A DNA stretch of 64,000 bases from Corallium rubrum (lineage: Eukaryota; Cnidaria; Anthozoa; Scleralcyonacea; Coralliidae): contig CAXIUP010000152.1 of the NCBI GenBank assembly GCA_964035015.1, forward strand, positions 21,001-85,000, given 5' to 3'. The notes under the pieces are model-generated. The model was not told the DNA's origin, ran no database searches, and was given only the letters and a program-made list of their open reading frames with translations. Position numbers and translations under genes: made by a program. Positions 22,409-33,942 of this stretch are shown piece after piece. Each line of letters opens with the position of its first letter. Position 1 is the first letter of the stretch.

Positions 22409-25400
22409 CTATTGACAAACTAGAATCATCCTAATCATAACATGCAAAAACTTAATCAAAACGTCAGTACTCATCTTAATGTTCTCGACAACATGCGGTA
22501 TATCTTCGTCCTTTACTATTTTAATAGGAATGTTCACTCCTTGTGCCACAGGAATGTCAGGTTTGGTATGTTGCTCCACTTCCAAGGGGTACAACCTTTG
22601 CAAAGGACGTCTAAATTCAGCTGTAGGGGAGTTACCCGCTTTCACTCTTACTACAGCACTTCGGACATGACCATCACGTCCGGGGAGTAAGCGTTCGACC
22701 TTTCCCAGGCGCCACCTTTGTCTTGGGATCTTATGATCGTGTAGACATACTATATCTCCCACTCTCACCTTACGGAGTGAATTTGCTCTCTTGGAATACC
22801 GATGATGTTCACGAAGTTCTGTTAGATACTCGGCTCGCCAACGATTCCAGAAGTGATCAAGGGTTCGTTGCAAGAACTTTACTCTCCTTGTGATTGTTCC
22901 TTCATTTACATCTTCGTTGAAAGAGCTCTTTGCTGGAACGGATAGAATTCTGCGGCCAACGATCAAATGGGAAGGCGTCAACGGTTCTTCCATTTCGTCA
23001 TAAACATACGTTAAGGGTCGCGAATTCAATACAGCTTCAACTTCGACCAAACTGGTAGACATTTCATCGTAGTCCAATCGAGCATTTCGTAGACACTTCT
23101 TCAGACATAACTTCACTGACTTGACAAGTCGCTCGAAAAAACCACCCCACCATGGGGCTGCTTCGACATTGAACTTCCACTCTGTACCATCACGTTGACA
23201 AAAGGTCTGCACCTTTTCGTCCTTAAAAGTTTTCCCGTTGTCGCTGACAATCAAGGTAGGTGTCCCTCGTCTTCCTTTAAAGCGCATCAGAGCTCTTATA
23301 AAACTTTCTCCACTCAGATTAGGTACTAGTTCCAGATGGACGGCACGGGTTGTAGCACATGTAAACAAAGCTATATAAGCTTTCTTCGCTTCTCCTTTCT
23401 TTGAGAATACGTCCGTGACATAGAGAGGACCAGCGAAATCTACGCCTACTCGAGTGAACGCAAACTCGTCGCTTAACCGAAAATCAGGAAGTGGCGAAGG
23501 AGGAGGAACAGCATAGCTTCTTCCTTCGATCTTCTTACAAACTGAACATATTTTTATCACCGTCCTTACAGCTAGTCTTCCTTTGGGCACCCAAAATCTT
23601 GACCTAAGCTCAGTAAGTGTATCTCTCACGCCGTTGTGCATGACTTTCTTGTGACAATCCTCGATGACCAAGTGTGTAAAGCGAGAACATCTTGGAAGAA
23701 ATATCGGAAAACGACCAGCATACGGGATTGGCGCGTTTTCAAGGCGTCCTCCACATCTCAGGATACCTTTCTCATCTGCGTACAGTTGCAATGAGACTTT
23801 CACCTGACCAAACTTCTTATCTTCAAGCACAGTTCTTTGTACTTCCCTGTACCAAAGTTCTCTTGCTTGGTCGAGTTCTGATTGATTAACTTCTCCAAGG
23901 ATCAACTCCTTTCTTGCTTTACTTAGCTTGAGGTTAGATACAAATCGCAAGACGTATGAAGTGACTCGTATCAGTCGCCGTAGACTACCAAATCTTTCCA
24001 AGGAAATGAGACATTCGAGATTTAACTTCCTTCTTGACGTTTTTTCAGAGACAATGTTCAGAACTGTACTGTTCTGCTGCTTCTTCAAGCTGCTTGACTT
24101 TTCCTTCTTCAACTCGAGACGGGGATCTGAATCATCATTTGCGACTTCCATCGAATTTCCTTGAATACTTGGCCAGAATTCGTTGCTTTTTAGAAGAAAC
24201 TCTGGACCATTCCACCACACGTGGTTGGTAATTAGCTTCGAAGCCATCGATCCACGAGAACAGATATCAGCTGGATTCAATTCCGAGGGACAATAGTTCC
24301 ATTGTGCTGGCTTTACAAGCCGACGAATCTCCACGACTCTATTCTGTACAAACTGCTTGAATTCTTTCTTCATCCCCCATATCCACCACAAGGCAATTTG
24401 TGAGTCTAACCAGCAGAAAATAGAATCAATCTTTAACGTTCTGTCAAATGCTGTTAAGACACTGCTCATCAGTCGGGCTAGAATGAGGGCGCTCAATAGC
24501 TCAAGGCGAGGTATGGTGTCCCCATTCACTGGTGCAACACGAGTCTTTGAAGACACAATTTGAGTGAAGACAGCTCCAGATTTCAGTTCAACACGTAGGT
24601 AGACAACCGCTCCATATGCCTTTTCCGATGCATCAGCGAATCCGTGGAGTTGAACACTTCGTAACTCTGCTAGTGATGAATTGCAGAAGTAATGTCTCTT
24701 CAGCTCCAAGACTCCGACGTTCTTCATGTCTTGGACGAGCTTCAACCACCTTTCATGAAGGAATGAATCAACAGGGCCATCCCAGTCCACTTTCGATTTG
24801 CAAATAGATTGGAAGATAATCTTCAGAAGAACGATAACAGGGCTCAGAAATCCCAGAGGATCGTACAGCTTGCTTGTTGTACCAAGAATAACTCTCTTTG
24901 TGACTGGAACATCACTGATGTTTCCCAATGGCGAAGCTAGGTCGAAAAACAATAAGTCTTTCTGATTATCCCATCCTACTCCAAGGACCTTCAACTTTGC
25001 TGTGTCAGGCTTCCTTGCTGATTCGAATAGTGAGCTTGAGAAGGTTTGATCTTCTTCCTGAATTCCTTGGACTTCCACAGACGTACTTGAATATTCAGTA
25101 TCTTCGGACTGACTTTCGCTGACTTTCTGCTGACGTTCGACTTCTTCGATTCTTTCTTGTAGAACTGCTGAGTTGGAAGACCATTTTCGCATATTGAAAC
25201 CTCCGTTGTTGAATGAGGATTTCAGATTCTTGTACATCTCGAAGACGGACTCGTTGGAATCATCTCCACTTACAAAATCATCCACATACAGACTTTTCAA
25301 CACTTTCTCAGCAAACTCTCTGGGGGTATCAGTAGAGGTAAGGTGATGACGAATCGTGGCGTTTAATAGGAATGGGCTGGACGAGATACCAAAGGCAACT

Positions 25401-27973
25401 CTTGCAAATCTGTATACTTGAAGATTTGGGTGTTCTCTTGAGGCATCATCAACCCACAGAAAGCGTAGATAGTCACGGTCTCTTGGATCAACTGAAACAT
25501 TCAAAAAGGCTTTCTCAATGTCTCCTATGATGGCAGTTCTATGGATGCGAAACCTCAGGAGGATATCATAAATGAGTGGAGACAGAGGTGGACCTGCATA
25601 GAGACAGTCATTGAGACTTGGTGTGTTTCTTCCTGACTGAGCGCTAGCATCATAAACAACACGCAGCTTTGTGGTTTCTTTGTCAACACGGATCACTTCG
25701 TGGTGAGGGATATAGTGGACCTTGCCCACACCATTGTTGATACTTTGCTCCACTGGCTCAATAATTCCTTGTTCACGTTGTTCTTGAATGACATCATTGT
25801 ATTGCCTTGCTACTTCAGGGTTTGACCCCAGACGCTTCAGGAGTGATGCAAGTCTTGATTTACACAGGGCAAAATTATCTGGAAGCAGTTCATGGTCCTC
25901 TTTGAAGGGTAACCGTACTTGATATCTTCCTTCCACAAATTCAACTTCATCAATAAACTTGTCATACAGAGAGGAGTTCTGGTCCTGGATTCCAAGAGAT
26001 TCATAGTCCCAAAATTTCTTTACTTCGGAGGTTAATGCATCTTCTTTAACGATGCTTGATTCCACTTTGAGAACGTGAGTTGCAGTGAGGTTCACAGAGT
26101 AGCCATCCTTATCCTCTGGTCTGACCATGGTGGGTCCAGATAAGACATATCCCAATTTAGTCGCTAGGGCAACTGGTTCACTTGGGGCACCTCTGATCAC
26201 GGTACCTTCAACCAAGGACCAGTAGTAGTCAGCACCAATGAGGATACTAACTGTCCGATCTCTTACACCTGCCCATTCTGCCAATGGAAGACCGCGTAAG
26301 TGCTCATAGGTACACTGAGTAAGTTCTGCAGGAGGTTGAGTAGGTGGACCACATATCACCGGTACTACATACACCTGAACATACACAGTTTCTCCAAATG
26401 CTGTCTTGATACCAACTTGAACAATCTCACATGAACGTAGCCTAGCATCAGACTCTCCAAACGTTTTTATCAGAAGTGAATCTTTACCAATCACTCGTAA
26501 CGCCAATTTGTTCTTGAGGTTTTCTGTGATGTAAGATCTTTGACTGCACGAATCAAAGACTAGACGAACACTTCTTGAATAGCTTTCATCATCTGGACGT
26601 ATCACATCAGCAGTTGCAGTCTGAAGCAAAACTGATCCTCTCAATTCTTCACCACAGTACGCACTGGTTGTAGTTTGGGCAGATTGTTCCTCACCTGGTT
26701 CCTGAGTGTCCCTGGGTTGTTCCGAGTTGTTACAAATTGATACATGGTGAGCCTTATGACATCTGAAGCATTTTACAGGACTTTGACAGTCACGTGATAA
26801 ATGTCCACTTCTCAAGCAGAGAAAACACCTTCCCTTTTTCTTGAGAATTTGCTTTCTCGACTCAGGAGTTGTTACAACATTGCACTTAGTGCTTCGATGG
26901 TCTCCATTACAGAATGAACACCATACACGGGAACCTTGAGGATTTTTAGAGTTATCCGAGTATAAGGCTGCTGTAGAATAGGATGACTCACCTCTCTGAC
27001 GACCTGAGCCAGGTAGCTTCAAATCCTTCGATTCTTTGGTGTTAAGCAAACACTGTTCTCTCAATTGTAGTTCCTTGTGAAACTCACTCAGAATATCCTT
27101 CAGTTCCCACGTATCAGATCCCAGATTGCGTGTAATTGCGATTCGGAACTCCTCAGGTAATTTCTGAAGAATGATGGGTGTCAAGAAGCAACCATACATC
27201 TCTGGGGAAATTTCCACACTTTCCAGACCACGTACATGGGATTCCACTAGGTCGTACAAGTTTCGTAGTCGCTTCACATCACCAATCTCTGTTATCTTAG
27301 GAATTTTGGTGAGTGCTTCCATATGGCTGGAGATCACAATTTGACGATTTCCAAATCTTTTCTTGAGCAATTCAACTGCCTTGTCGTAATTTGCACTCGT
27401 CAGCGCTAAACCAGTGATGACACTTTGAGCCGTTCCCATAAGAAGTGATTTTAAATAATTAAATTTATCCACAGCTGATAGATTTGGATTCTTGTGAACT
27501 GCTGACTCGAAAGACTCCCAAAATGGGTACCATTCGATGGGATTTCCATGGAATTTCTTCAGTTCTAGCTTCGGTAGCCTTGCGTGAGCTTGAACTTTTG
27601 GCAGTTGACTTGAAGATGTTCCCATGGCTTGTACATTCAATTGCTGACCTTTCGCTCGTGTTTCTTCTGCTACCAATAAAGCTTCCAATTCGACAATACA
27701 CTCCTGAATGGCACTGGTAAAGTCACAACTCTCTGACACTTCTTCGTCAATCTTTGAGTCATCTTCCAACAGTTCGACTACATCACGATCCAACACTTGA
27801 AGCTCCGAACTCTTGCTTTGAAGTGTGGTACGAAGGAGCTTTAACTTCTTTAACTCGACAAGATTTTCTCCAGCGATCAATTCTTTAGCGTTATCGATTG
27901 TTTTCCGGACAAAACTGCGATGACCATCGCGATATTTAAGCAATTTCTTCAATTTCTTCTTCTTTTCCGACAT
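22409..27973 (-). CDS. BEL/Pao gag-pol polyprotein (1854 aa)
   Basis: Order of parts: a coiled, Lys/Glu-rich N-terminus; a DUF1759-type Gag region from about 135 (KLELKKFHGNPIEWYPFW); three zinc knuckles around 350-415 (CSFCNGDHRSTKC, CFLCLRSGHLSRDC, CFRCHKAHHVSIC); an A17-type aspartic protease with VFDSCSQRSYI; reverse transcriptase with the YVDD box at residues 896-899; RNase H (HGFADASEKAYGAVVY, CWLDSQIALWW); an integrase HHCC finger (HKKVMHNG, CSVCKK); an integrase core (GVDFAGPLY, VSDNGKTF, WWGGFFERLVKSVK); and a C-terminal DUF5641-type domain (FWNRWRAEYLTEL). Gag and Pol are in one frame, as usual for BEL/Pao. The frame has no stops, so it is probably functional. There is no env-like ORF. 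It replicates through an RNA intermediate in cytoplasmic particles, by family knowledge. Confidence 0.95.
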   Translation of the reverse strand: MSEKKKKLKKLLKYRDGHRSFVRKTIDNAKELIAGENLVELKKLKLLRTTLQSKSSELQVLDRDVVELLEDDSKIDEEVSESCDFTSAIQECIVELEALLVAEETRAKGQQLNVQAMGTSSSQLPKVQAHARLPKLELKKFHGNPIEWYPFWESFESAVHKNPNLSAVDKFNYLKSLLMGTAQSVITGLALTSANYDKAVELLKKRFGNRQIVISSHMEALTKIPKITEIGDVKRLRNLYDLVESHVRGLESVEISPEMYGCFLTPIILQKLPEEFRIAITRNLGSDTWELKDILSEFHKELQLREQCLLNTKESKDLKLPGSGRQRGESSYSTAALYSDNSKNPQGSRVWCSFCNGDHRSTKCNVVTTPESRKQILKKKGRCFLCLRSGHLSRDCQSPVKCFRCHKAHHVSICNNSEQPRDTQEPGEEQSAQTTTSAYCGEELRGSVLLQTATADVIRPDDESYSRSVRLVFDSCSQRSYITENLKNKLALRVIGKDSLLIKTFGESDARLRSCEIVQVGIKTAFGETVYVQVYVVPVICGPPTQPPAELTQCTYEHLRGLPLAEWAGVRDRTVSILIGADYYWSLVEGTVIRGAPSEPVALATKLGYVLSGPTMVRPEDKDGYSVNLTATHVLKVESSIVKEDALTSEVKKFWDYESLGIQDQNSSLYDKFIDEVEFVEGRYQVRLPFKEDHELLPDNFALCKSRLASLLKRLGSNPEVARQYNDVIQEQREQGIIEPVEQSINNGVGKVHYIPHHEVIRVDKETTKLRVVYDASAQSGRNTPSLNDCLYAGPPLSPLIYDILLRFRIHRTAIIGDIEKAFLNVSVDPRDRDYLRFLWVDDASREHPNLQVYRFARVAFGISSSPFLLNATIRHHLTSTDTPREFAEKVLKSLYVDDFVSGDDSNESVFEMYKNLKSSFNNGGFNMRKWSSNSAVLQERIEEVERQQKVSESQSEDTEYSSTSVEVQGIQEEDQTFSSSLFESARKPDTAKLKVLGVGWDNQKDLLFFDLASPLGNISDVPVTKRVILGTTSKLYDPLGFLSPVIVLLKIIFQSICKSKVDWDGPVDSFLHERWLKLVQDMKNVGVLELKRHYFCNSSLAELRSVQLHGFADASEKAYGAVVYLRVELKSGAVFTQIVSSKTRVAPVNGDTIPRLELLSALILARLMSSVLTAFDRTLKIDSIFCWLDSQIALWWIWGMKKEFKQFVQNRVVEIRRLVKPAQWNYCPSELNPADICSRGSMASKLITNHVWWNGPEFLLKSNEFWPSIQGNSMEVANDDSDPRLELKKEKSSSLKKQQNSTVLNIVSEKTSRRKLNLECLISLERFGSLRRLIRVTSYVLRFVSNLKLSKARKELILGEVNQSELDQARELWYREVQRTVLEDKKFGQVKVSLQLYADEKGILRCGGRLENAPIPYAGRFPIFLPRCSRFTHLVIEDCHKKVMHNGVRDTLTELRSRFWVPKGRLAVRTVIKICSVCKKIEGRSYAVPPPSPLPDFRLSDEFAFTRVGVDFAGPLYVTDVFSKKGEAKKAYIALFTCATTRAVHLELVPNLSGESFIRALMRFKGRRGTPTLIVSDNGKTFKDEKVQTFCQRDGTEWKFNVEAAPWWGGFFERLVKSVKLCLKKCLRNARLDYDEMSTSLVEVEAVLNSRPLTYVYDEMEEPLTPSHLIVGRRILSVPAKSSFNEDVNEGTITRRVKFLQRTLDHFWNRWRAEYLTELREHHRYSKRANSLRKVRVGDIVCLHDHKIPRQRWRLGKVERLLPGRDGHVRSAVVRVKAGNSPTAEFRRPLQRLYPLEVEQHTKPDIPVAQGVNIPIKIVKDEDIPHVVENIKMSTDVLIKFLHVMIRMILVCQ

Positions 27974-28068
27974 GATTTTGCCACGCCTTTCCTTCAGATT
28001 TCAGTTCAGAATAGACCGAACGTCTTCCAAAATAATCCCAGTTTCCAATCCCGGGAGTCGGCACCAAA

Positions 28069-28289
28069 TGTGTAAAACGTACACTACTAGACAATCTTCG
28101 TTTAAACTTTAATCAGACAACTTCGAGAATTACATCATCATCAGACCACATCAGACTATAACATCAGACTACATCAGACTACATCAGACTACATTCAAGT
28201 TCTCAATAACAGAGTTCAGTTCGAGGAAGACCTCTTCCAGGAATTTAATCACGTGATGTCAATAATAAACTAGGATCCAGTTCTCAACA
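28069..28289 (-). repeat. BEL/Pao 5' LTR
   Basis: 221 bp, identical to the copy at 22128-22348; it is the 5' LTR because the element lies on the minus strand. Transcription should start within it. Confidence 0.95.
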
Positions 28290-28690
28290 GGGGGCACGTT
28301 CCTGGACCTGGTGATTGAAAATAGTATCGATGGCGAATTGCAAAAATGACTGGGCGCGTACGCAGGTATTGCTGCGAAGTTTGGGTGCTTGCGAAAGCTC
28401 AAGTACTTGCCAGACGATCAAGTGGTCAAGAGTGCGGAGAGCCTTCAAAAAGCATACCCCACAGATCTTGAAGCCAGTCTGCCTGACGAATCATTACAGT
28501 GATCTAGTTTTCTCAAGAAATCATTACACGCGACTGCTTCTCTCCTTGTGGCCAACAATCTGGAAACTGTATTTCCGAATACTGTCATCGCATTTCGCAT
28601 TTATCTCAGTCTTAGGATCTCTAAATGTTCTAGCGAAAGATCATTCCCTAAACTGCAACGCATAAAAAGTCAAGTTCGATCTGGCATGAT
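28290..28690 (+). pseudogene. hAT transposase relic, right part
   Basis: Continuation of the relic at 22018-22127. The frame shows GCLRKLKYLPDDQ, then LETVFPNTVIAFRIYLSL and SERSFPKLQRIKSQVRSGM, which is the C-terminal dimerisation region of hAT transposases. In-frame TGA codons at 28347-28349 and 28500-28502 and a frame change at the junction show it was dead before or independently of the BEL insertion. Confidence 0.65.
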
Positions 28691-28716
28691 ACAGAAACGG
28701 CCAAAACCCTTACTCT

Positions 28717-28815
28717 GCAGGCCTACTCTGGGATCTTAACTCGCGACTAAAAATGACAAAATTTATCTTAAATCGCCCTATATCACCTTAACTCGCATTA
28801 ACTCGCTACCAAAAA
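28717..28815. repeat. Fragment of a dispersed repeat (CTTAACTCGC motif)
   Basis: AGGCCTACTCTGGGATCTTA followed by ACTCGCG and further TTAACTCGC motifs. An inverted relative with the same edge lies at about 54660-54800. Probably the end of a MITE or SINE family. Confidence 0.55.
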
Positions 28816-29010
28816 TTTAATTAAATTCATTAAATTAACAAGAATTTGATGAATGTATTGTATTACATATTTGAATGAAGTATATTACACGGTAGCTCTA
28901 CTCTACACGTGTTTCTCTTGTAGTCTCTGTCGTTGATGTGTCTGCTTCCACCTCGGAATCCTGGGACAGTCTGCGTTTCCGCAGGTGTCTGCGGTTTCTG
29001 ATGTATGTTT

Positions 29011-31172
29011 CTAATAAAAATCGTTGCCGCTTTCTCTGGTCGTTCGCAAGGTTTTCTTGGCTTGCTTTACAGCGGATTCAGCCTTGCCATTGGACTGAGG
29101 ATGGTGTGGACTGGTGCGCGTGTGCTTAAACCCGTACGCTTGTGCAAAATCTCGAAATTCTTCACAGTCGAATTGTGGCCCGTTGTCGGACACCAGTTCA
29201 TCTGGTACCCCGTATCGAGCTATGTGTCCTTTCAGCTTCTTTACGACTGTTTCGGAGGTTGTGCTGTACACGCGGTCTACTTCAAAGAAATTTGAATAAT
29301 AGTCCACCGTCACAAGATATTCCTTGTTTTCAAGTTGAAAGAGATCTGTGGCGATCTTTGCCCAAGGGCGGTCAGGTACCTCGTGATTAAAAAGCGGTTC
29401 TTTCTGCTGCCGAGTGGAAAACGTCATGCAGGTTTCACATCTGGAGATGTATTCTTTCACTTCGCTATTCATGTTGGGCCAGTAAATGCTTTCTCGCGCT
29501 CTTCTCAAGGTTGACTCTATTCCTTGGTGCGCTCTGTGCAGATCCTCCATGGTTTCTCTCCTGAGGGTTTTTGGAATGACAACCATGTCGCCACGCAGGA
29601 TGAGGCCATCTTGTACAACTAATTCATCTCGGATATGGAAGTAGTTGCTTACGGTTGGACGCAACCCATTCTTGCTCTCTGGCCACCCGATCTGGATGAT
29701 TGTTTTGACTGCCTGTAGGACTTCATCCTTGTCCGTTTCAACCTTCAGCCTGGACATCTTCTCTTCAGATGCTATCATCTGATTGATTTCGTTGATCACT
29801 GGAACGTGCTCTATTTCTTCCTCGAACTCTGATCTTGTTGGCTGACCTTCTCCCGTGTCAAAATGTCGGCTGAGAGTGTCAGCAAGGTACATCTCGGATC
29901 CCTTCTTGTACTGGATGTCGATATCATATCGCTGCAGTCGCATGAACATCTTCTGAAGGCGTCTTGGCGCTGAGACCAGGGGCTTTCCAAATATCGTTTC
30001 TAGAGGTTTGTGATCTGAATCCACGACGACTTTTCTCCCGTACGTGTATTGATGGAACCGTTCCACCCCAAAAACAATGGCCAAAAGTTCCTTTTCAATT
30101 TGAGCGTAGTTGGTTTCTGTGGTTGTAAGAGATCTGCTCGCATAAGCGATTGGTTTCCCTTCTTGCAATAATGACACGCCCAGGCCTTTCTCGCTTGCAT
30201 CGCATTGTAGCCGCAGAGGTTTCTCAGGTGCGTAGTACTTCAACAGAGGTGGTTTTGAGACGAGTACCTTGATGTCATTGAATGCGTTGTCGTGAATTTC
30301 TGACCAATGAAATTCGTGCCCTTTTCTTGTCAGTTGGCGTAGCGGTTCTGATACATCTGAAAATTTCGGAAGGAATTTTGCAAGATAGTTTGTCATCCCC
30401 AAGATTCGCCTCACTCCTTGTACGTCTTGTGGTTTTGTCATATGTAGTATCGCTTCTACCTTGGATGGGTCTGCCTGTACTCCATCTGCGGTGAGCAAAT
30501 GACCAATGTATGGCATAGATGCTTTCTTGAGCTCAATCTTTGACTCGTTTAGCTTGATTCCTCTTTCGCGACACCGTCTTAGCAGAGCCTCTAGCTTGGC
30601 GTCGTGGTCTTTGACTGCTTCATCCATTGACGTTCCATTTCCAATAATGAGGATGTCGTCTGCCACCGTCCTCACCCCATCGAGTCCTTCGATGGCTTGG
30701 TCCAGGCGCCTTTGGAAGATCTCTCCTGTTGGTGAGATTCCAAAGGGCATCCTGGTCCATTTGTAACGGCCAAACGGAGTGTTAAACGTGGTTAACAGAG
30801 ACGATTCTTGATCCAGTTTAATCTGCCAGTAGCCATTCTTGCAGTCCACCTTGGTAAACACCTTCGCGTTGGTCAAATCTGGGAGGACTTCTTCAATCGT
30901 TGGAATTGGGTAATGGCACCTCTTTAATGCTTTATTTAGTGGTTGTGGGTCAAGGCAAAGTCGTATTTTGCAATTGCTCTTCTTGTTGACTACAATTGAG
31001 CTCACCCAGTCAGTGGGTTTCACGACCTTCTGGATAATACCTTGTTGCTCAAGCTCACTTAGATGATCTTTCAGCGGTTTCCGGAGAGCTTCAGGTATTC
31101 TTCTGGGTGGTATCTGGACTGGCTTGACCATATCATCTACTTCCAGATGTAGAGCTTCTCCAAGTTCACGAG
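29011..31172 (-). pseudogene. Ty3-type reverse transcriptase, RNase H and integrase (copy B, pol part)
   Basis: The frame covers RT (KVDCKNGYWQIKL, RMPFGISPTGEIFQRRLDQ, VADDILIIG in place of the usual YxDD), RNase H (LQCDASEKGLGVSLLQ, DSDHKPLETI), an integrase zinc finger (HQGIESTLRRARE, CETCM) and the integrase core up to VSDNGPQFDCEEF and SNGKAESAVKQAKK. It stops at 29011 just after the core Glu; the rest of integrase is missing and only a tail-like piece follows. A 1-base deletion near 31172 separates it from the gag-protease frame upstream. No LTRs were found, so the copy is dead and truncated at both ends. Confidence 0.85.
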
Positions 31173-32155
31173 ACCTTGGAATACGTCTGCATATTTGGCC
31201 AATACATCTTCTTTGGTCATGTTACTCGTGCTCTGGCTATCCACCACTTGAACGTCATTCGTGCTGGGTAGTAGGTTTTCGTGCTTGACTTGTATTAGAT
31301 TCATTTGTTGCGCTGCTCGGCTCCCGAGAAGATTGATGTCGGCATCTGTGTCTTTCACCACAACGAATTTCACTTTATATTTCTGTCCGTTTTTCGGGTT
31401 TGTAAGCTGAACGTGACATATTCCAGCGGGTTTTAGTGGTGATGAATTGTACATCTTTAATACTTTGTTTGTGTTTGAGACATTCCTTTCATACTTGGTA
31501 CCACGCAGTTCTCCACTTCGGATCACATTACACGTCGCCCCGGTGTCCACTTGAAAACTCGTGTTATGTCCACCTTTGATTTTCATTGTTGCGTGGATTT
31601 TTGACCGAAATTGTTCGCTTTTTACGACCAGAACTTCTTCAGGTTGTGGATGCAGGTCTAGAGTCGATACGGATTCCCCAGAGTCATCATCTGAGCTGTT
31701 TGGGCGAGTGTATTGCGTTACCATGTTTGCTGGCGAGTGCTTCGAATTCTTCGGTAAACAAACCTGCGAGAAATGATTCTGTCTACCGCAATTCTTGCAT
31801 GTTTGGCCATAAGCTGGGCAAGCGCCTCGTCGGTGACTACCGCCGCAGTATTTGCAAGGGCGTCTTGTATCCCTTGGCTTTCGTTGCCTTTCGTTTTCCG
31901 TCTTTCTGTTTTGTCGTAGCGCATTTACTTCTTCGTCATTTCCCGAGGGCTTCTTTAATTCTTTGAGGCGCATATTTGTCGTTTCGCCGCTTCTTCCGAT
32001 GTCTATGGCACGCGAGAGCGTAAGTTTCTTTTCTTGTAGTAATTTCTTTCTGGTTGACTCATCTCTGATTCCTAATACAAGTCTACCCCTAATCAGCGAG
32101 TCGTTAAGACAATTGCAAAAATAGGCACGCAAATGCGTACATGCGTCTACGTTTA
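31137..32155 (-). pseudogene. Ty3-type gag C-terminus and protease (copy B)
   Basis: The frame begins inside Gag (LNDSLIRGRLVLGIRDES), continues to a zinc knuckle (CKNCGRQNHFSQVC) and an aspartic protease (FQVDTGATCNVI with D-T-G, later INLLGSRAA), and ends out of frame with the RT segment. The formal frame continues upstream to 32294, but the residues before about 32155 come from a neighbouring inverted-repeat element, so the Gag N-terminus has been lost. Confidence 0.8.
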
Positions 32156-32917
32156 ATGCATCTATCATCGGCTTCCCCCTGGGGCTGATCCCCAGGGACC
32201 CAGGGGGATTTGTCCAAGAGTCCATTACAATCACAAGAAATACCCCAGGGTACAGGGCATGATCTATTGGGAAAAAATTGGAAGAAGCCCCCACCCTGGG
32301 TACAAGATTCTGTGTGACTTGAATATTTTAAGAGAAATCACATTTTTCATAAATAAAAAAAGGACAATTTGTTATATTATGATAGTATTGTTTTAGCCAA
32401 TTGATGCCCTTGACCAATTTCAAGAAATATAAACTAGTTGTAATAACAGTTTACAGTACAACCATTATATGACCATTAATGTTTAATAATATGCGAATAT
32501 ATATTAATATATGTTAAAATATGGCAAATATTATTCGAACTGAATTTCAATGACAATATAATCATGCATATCTTTGCTAACAAATTCCTCAGTTGAATTT
32601 GCCCCTTCTGCTAATGGTAGCGACCACTGACATGTGGGTATACTATATTATAAAATACTCTTGAAATAGCCCACTGTCGAAACCTTGAAAAAATGCTCCC
32701 AAAATGCAGGAAATCCCACCATGATAACACCAACCACTGACCACTCAAGACAAAACCCCCGGGGTCTTATACCCGTGGGTAATATACGATTGAGCAAAAT
32801 GTTGCCAATTCCCCACAGCCTGGGAGAACAAGGAAAGGTAAAAAATCAACAAAAGCCCCTGGATTCCCAGGGGTTCCCCAGGGGTCAGCCCCAGGGGGAA
32901 GCCGATGATAGATGCAT
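32156..32917. mobile_element. Inverted-repeat element (762 bp) replacing the 5' part of the Ty3 copy
   Basis: The ends are inverted copies beginning ATGCATCTATCATCGGCTTC and continuing CCCCTGGGGCTGA (left 32156 on, right ending at 32917). The paired part is about 40-70 bp with mismatches. The interior is non-coding. A clean target duplication is not evident. Confidence 0.65.
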
Positions 32918-33260
32918 AAATCTATAGATAGACCAGTCACCCAACCCAATTTTCCTTGTACTTGCGCAAATTTCCAAACTCGTAACGCACTAGTATAGTA
33001 AGTAAATTCACATCACAAGCACCTTATGGTTAAGATAATCATCAAATAGACTGACAGACAGTGTAATAAGTTAATATAAAATTGGAGCAAACAATAAATA
33101 TACTAAAACAGGAAATGGCCAATTTAATTTGATAAAATACACAAGAATCTTTACAGAATCTTTGTCAATATTTGACTAGTTTAGGATGTTTGTTACCATA
33201 TACCATTACATGTATTACCATACACTATATAAATAATACTGTCATAATATGTCACATGCT
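32918..33260. other. AT-rich non-coding spacer
   Basis: No ORF or repeat boundary was recognised before the hAT element begins. Confidence 0.45.
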
Positions 33261-33942
33261 GTCTTTCAGGGGCGGATTTAGACTACGTCAACTAAGTCGC
33301 GCGACGAAGTGAAAATTTGACGTGAATATATAATTTTTGCAAAAATTTACAATAAAATCTTACAAATAATATTTGCAGGATTTTATTATAAAAAATCATT
33401 ATCTGGTAGGAACGAGTATGTTCTATTCTTAAAATGCCTATCTAGTACAGAGACTTCAGTTCAGGCCAGAAAAATTTCCCCGTTGGCGTTTTTCCGTTTT
33501 CTTTACGCGCGAGGCCTAATAATTCTGTGCTATGACTGATTTCGAAGGGGAAGCAATGGGGATGCACGGGACATAATGGGAGAGTCAAGGACCGGGTTCA
33601 GTCATTTCCAGGCCGCAAATGCGATGCAGGCTTTCGGCTTGATGAATTTGACGAAGTTGGGGACTTCGTCAAATTTTGACGAAGTTGGTCATTAGTTGGT
33701 TGGTTTTTCAACGTTCCTGATTCGCTAATTTTGCTCTAATTACGACTTACGATTGGTGTAGAGGCTGAAACGTCATTTTGCAGGATACGCGCCTTTCTGA
33801 ATAATCGGTATGGTTAGCGATCGCTTCTGTGGTTCTACGAGGCCATGCGCATATTCTGTCCTTGGCTCTTATTAGTCTTATATTCCCGTGATTCCCGCCT
33901 GGCCACTGTTCTCGAGTTTCGACTTCTCGTTCGGACATAGTC

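Larger units (their letters stand above)
22128..28289 (-). mobile_element. Complete BEL/Pao LTR retrotransposon
   Basis: Two identical 221-bp LTRs (22128-22348 and 28069-28289, TG...CA on the minus strand) flank one long gag-pol frame. GGGGG occurs directly outside both LTRs (22123-22127 and 28290-28294), a 5-bp target duplication as expected for BEL/Pao. A primer-binding site candidate next to the 5' LTR reads TGGTGCCGACTCCCGGGATT on the minus strand, matching the 3' end of a tRNA (CCA, acceptor stem, T arm). A purine tract (GGCCGGGGAG) precedes the 3' LTR. Identical LTRs and an intact frame indicate a very recent insertion. Confidence 0.95.
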
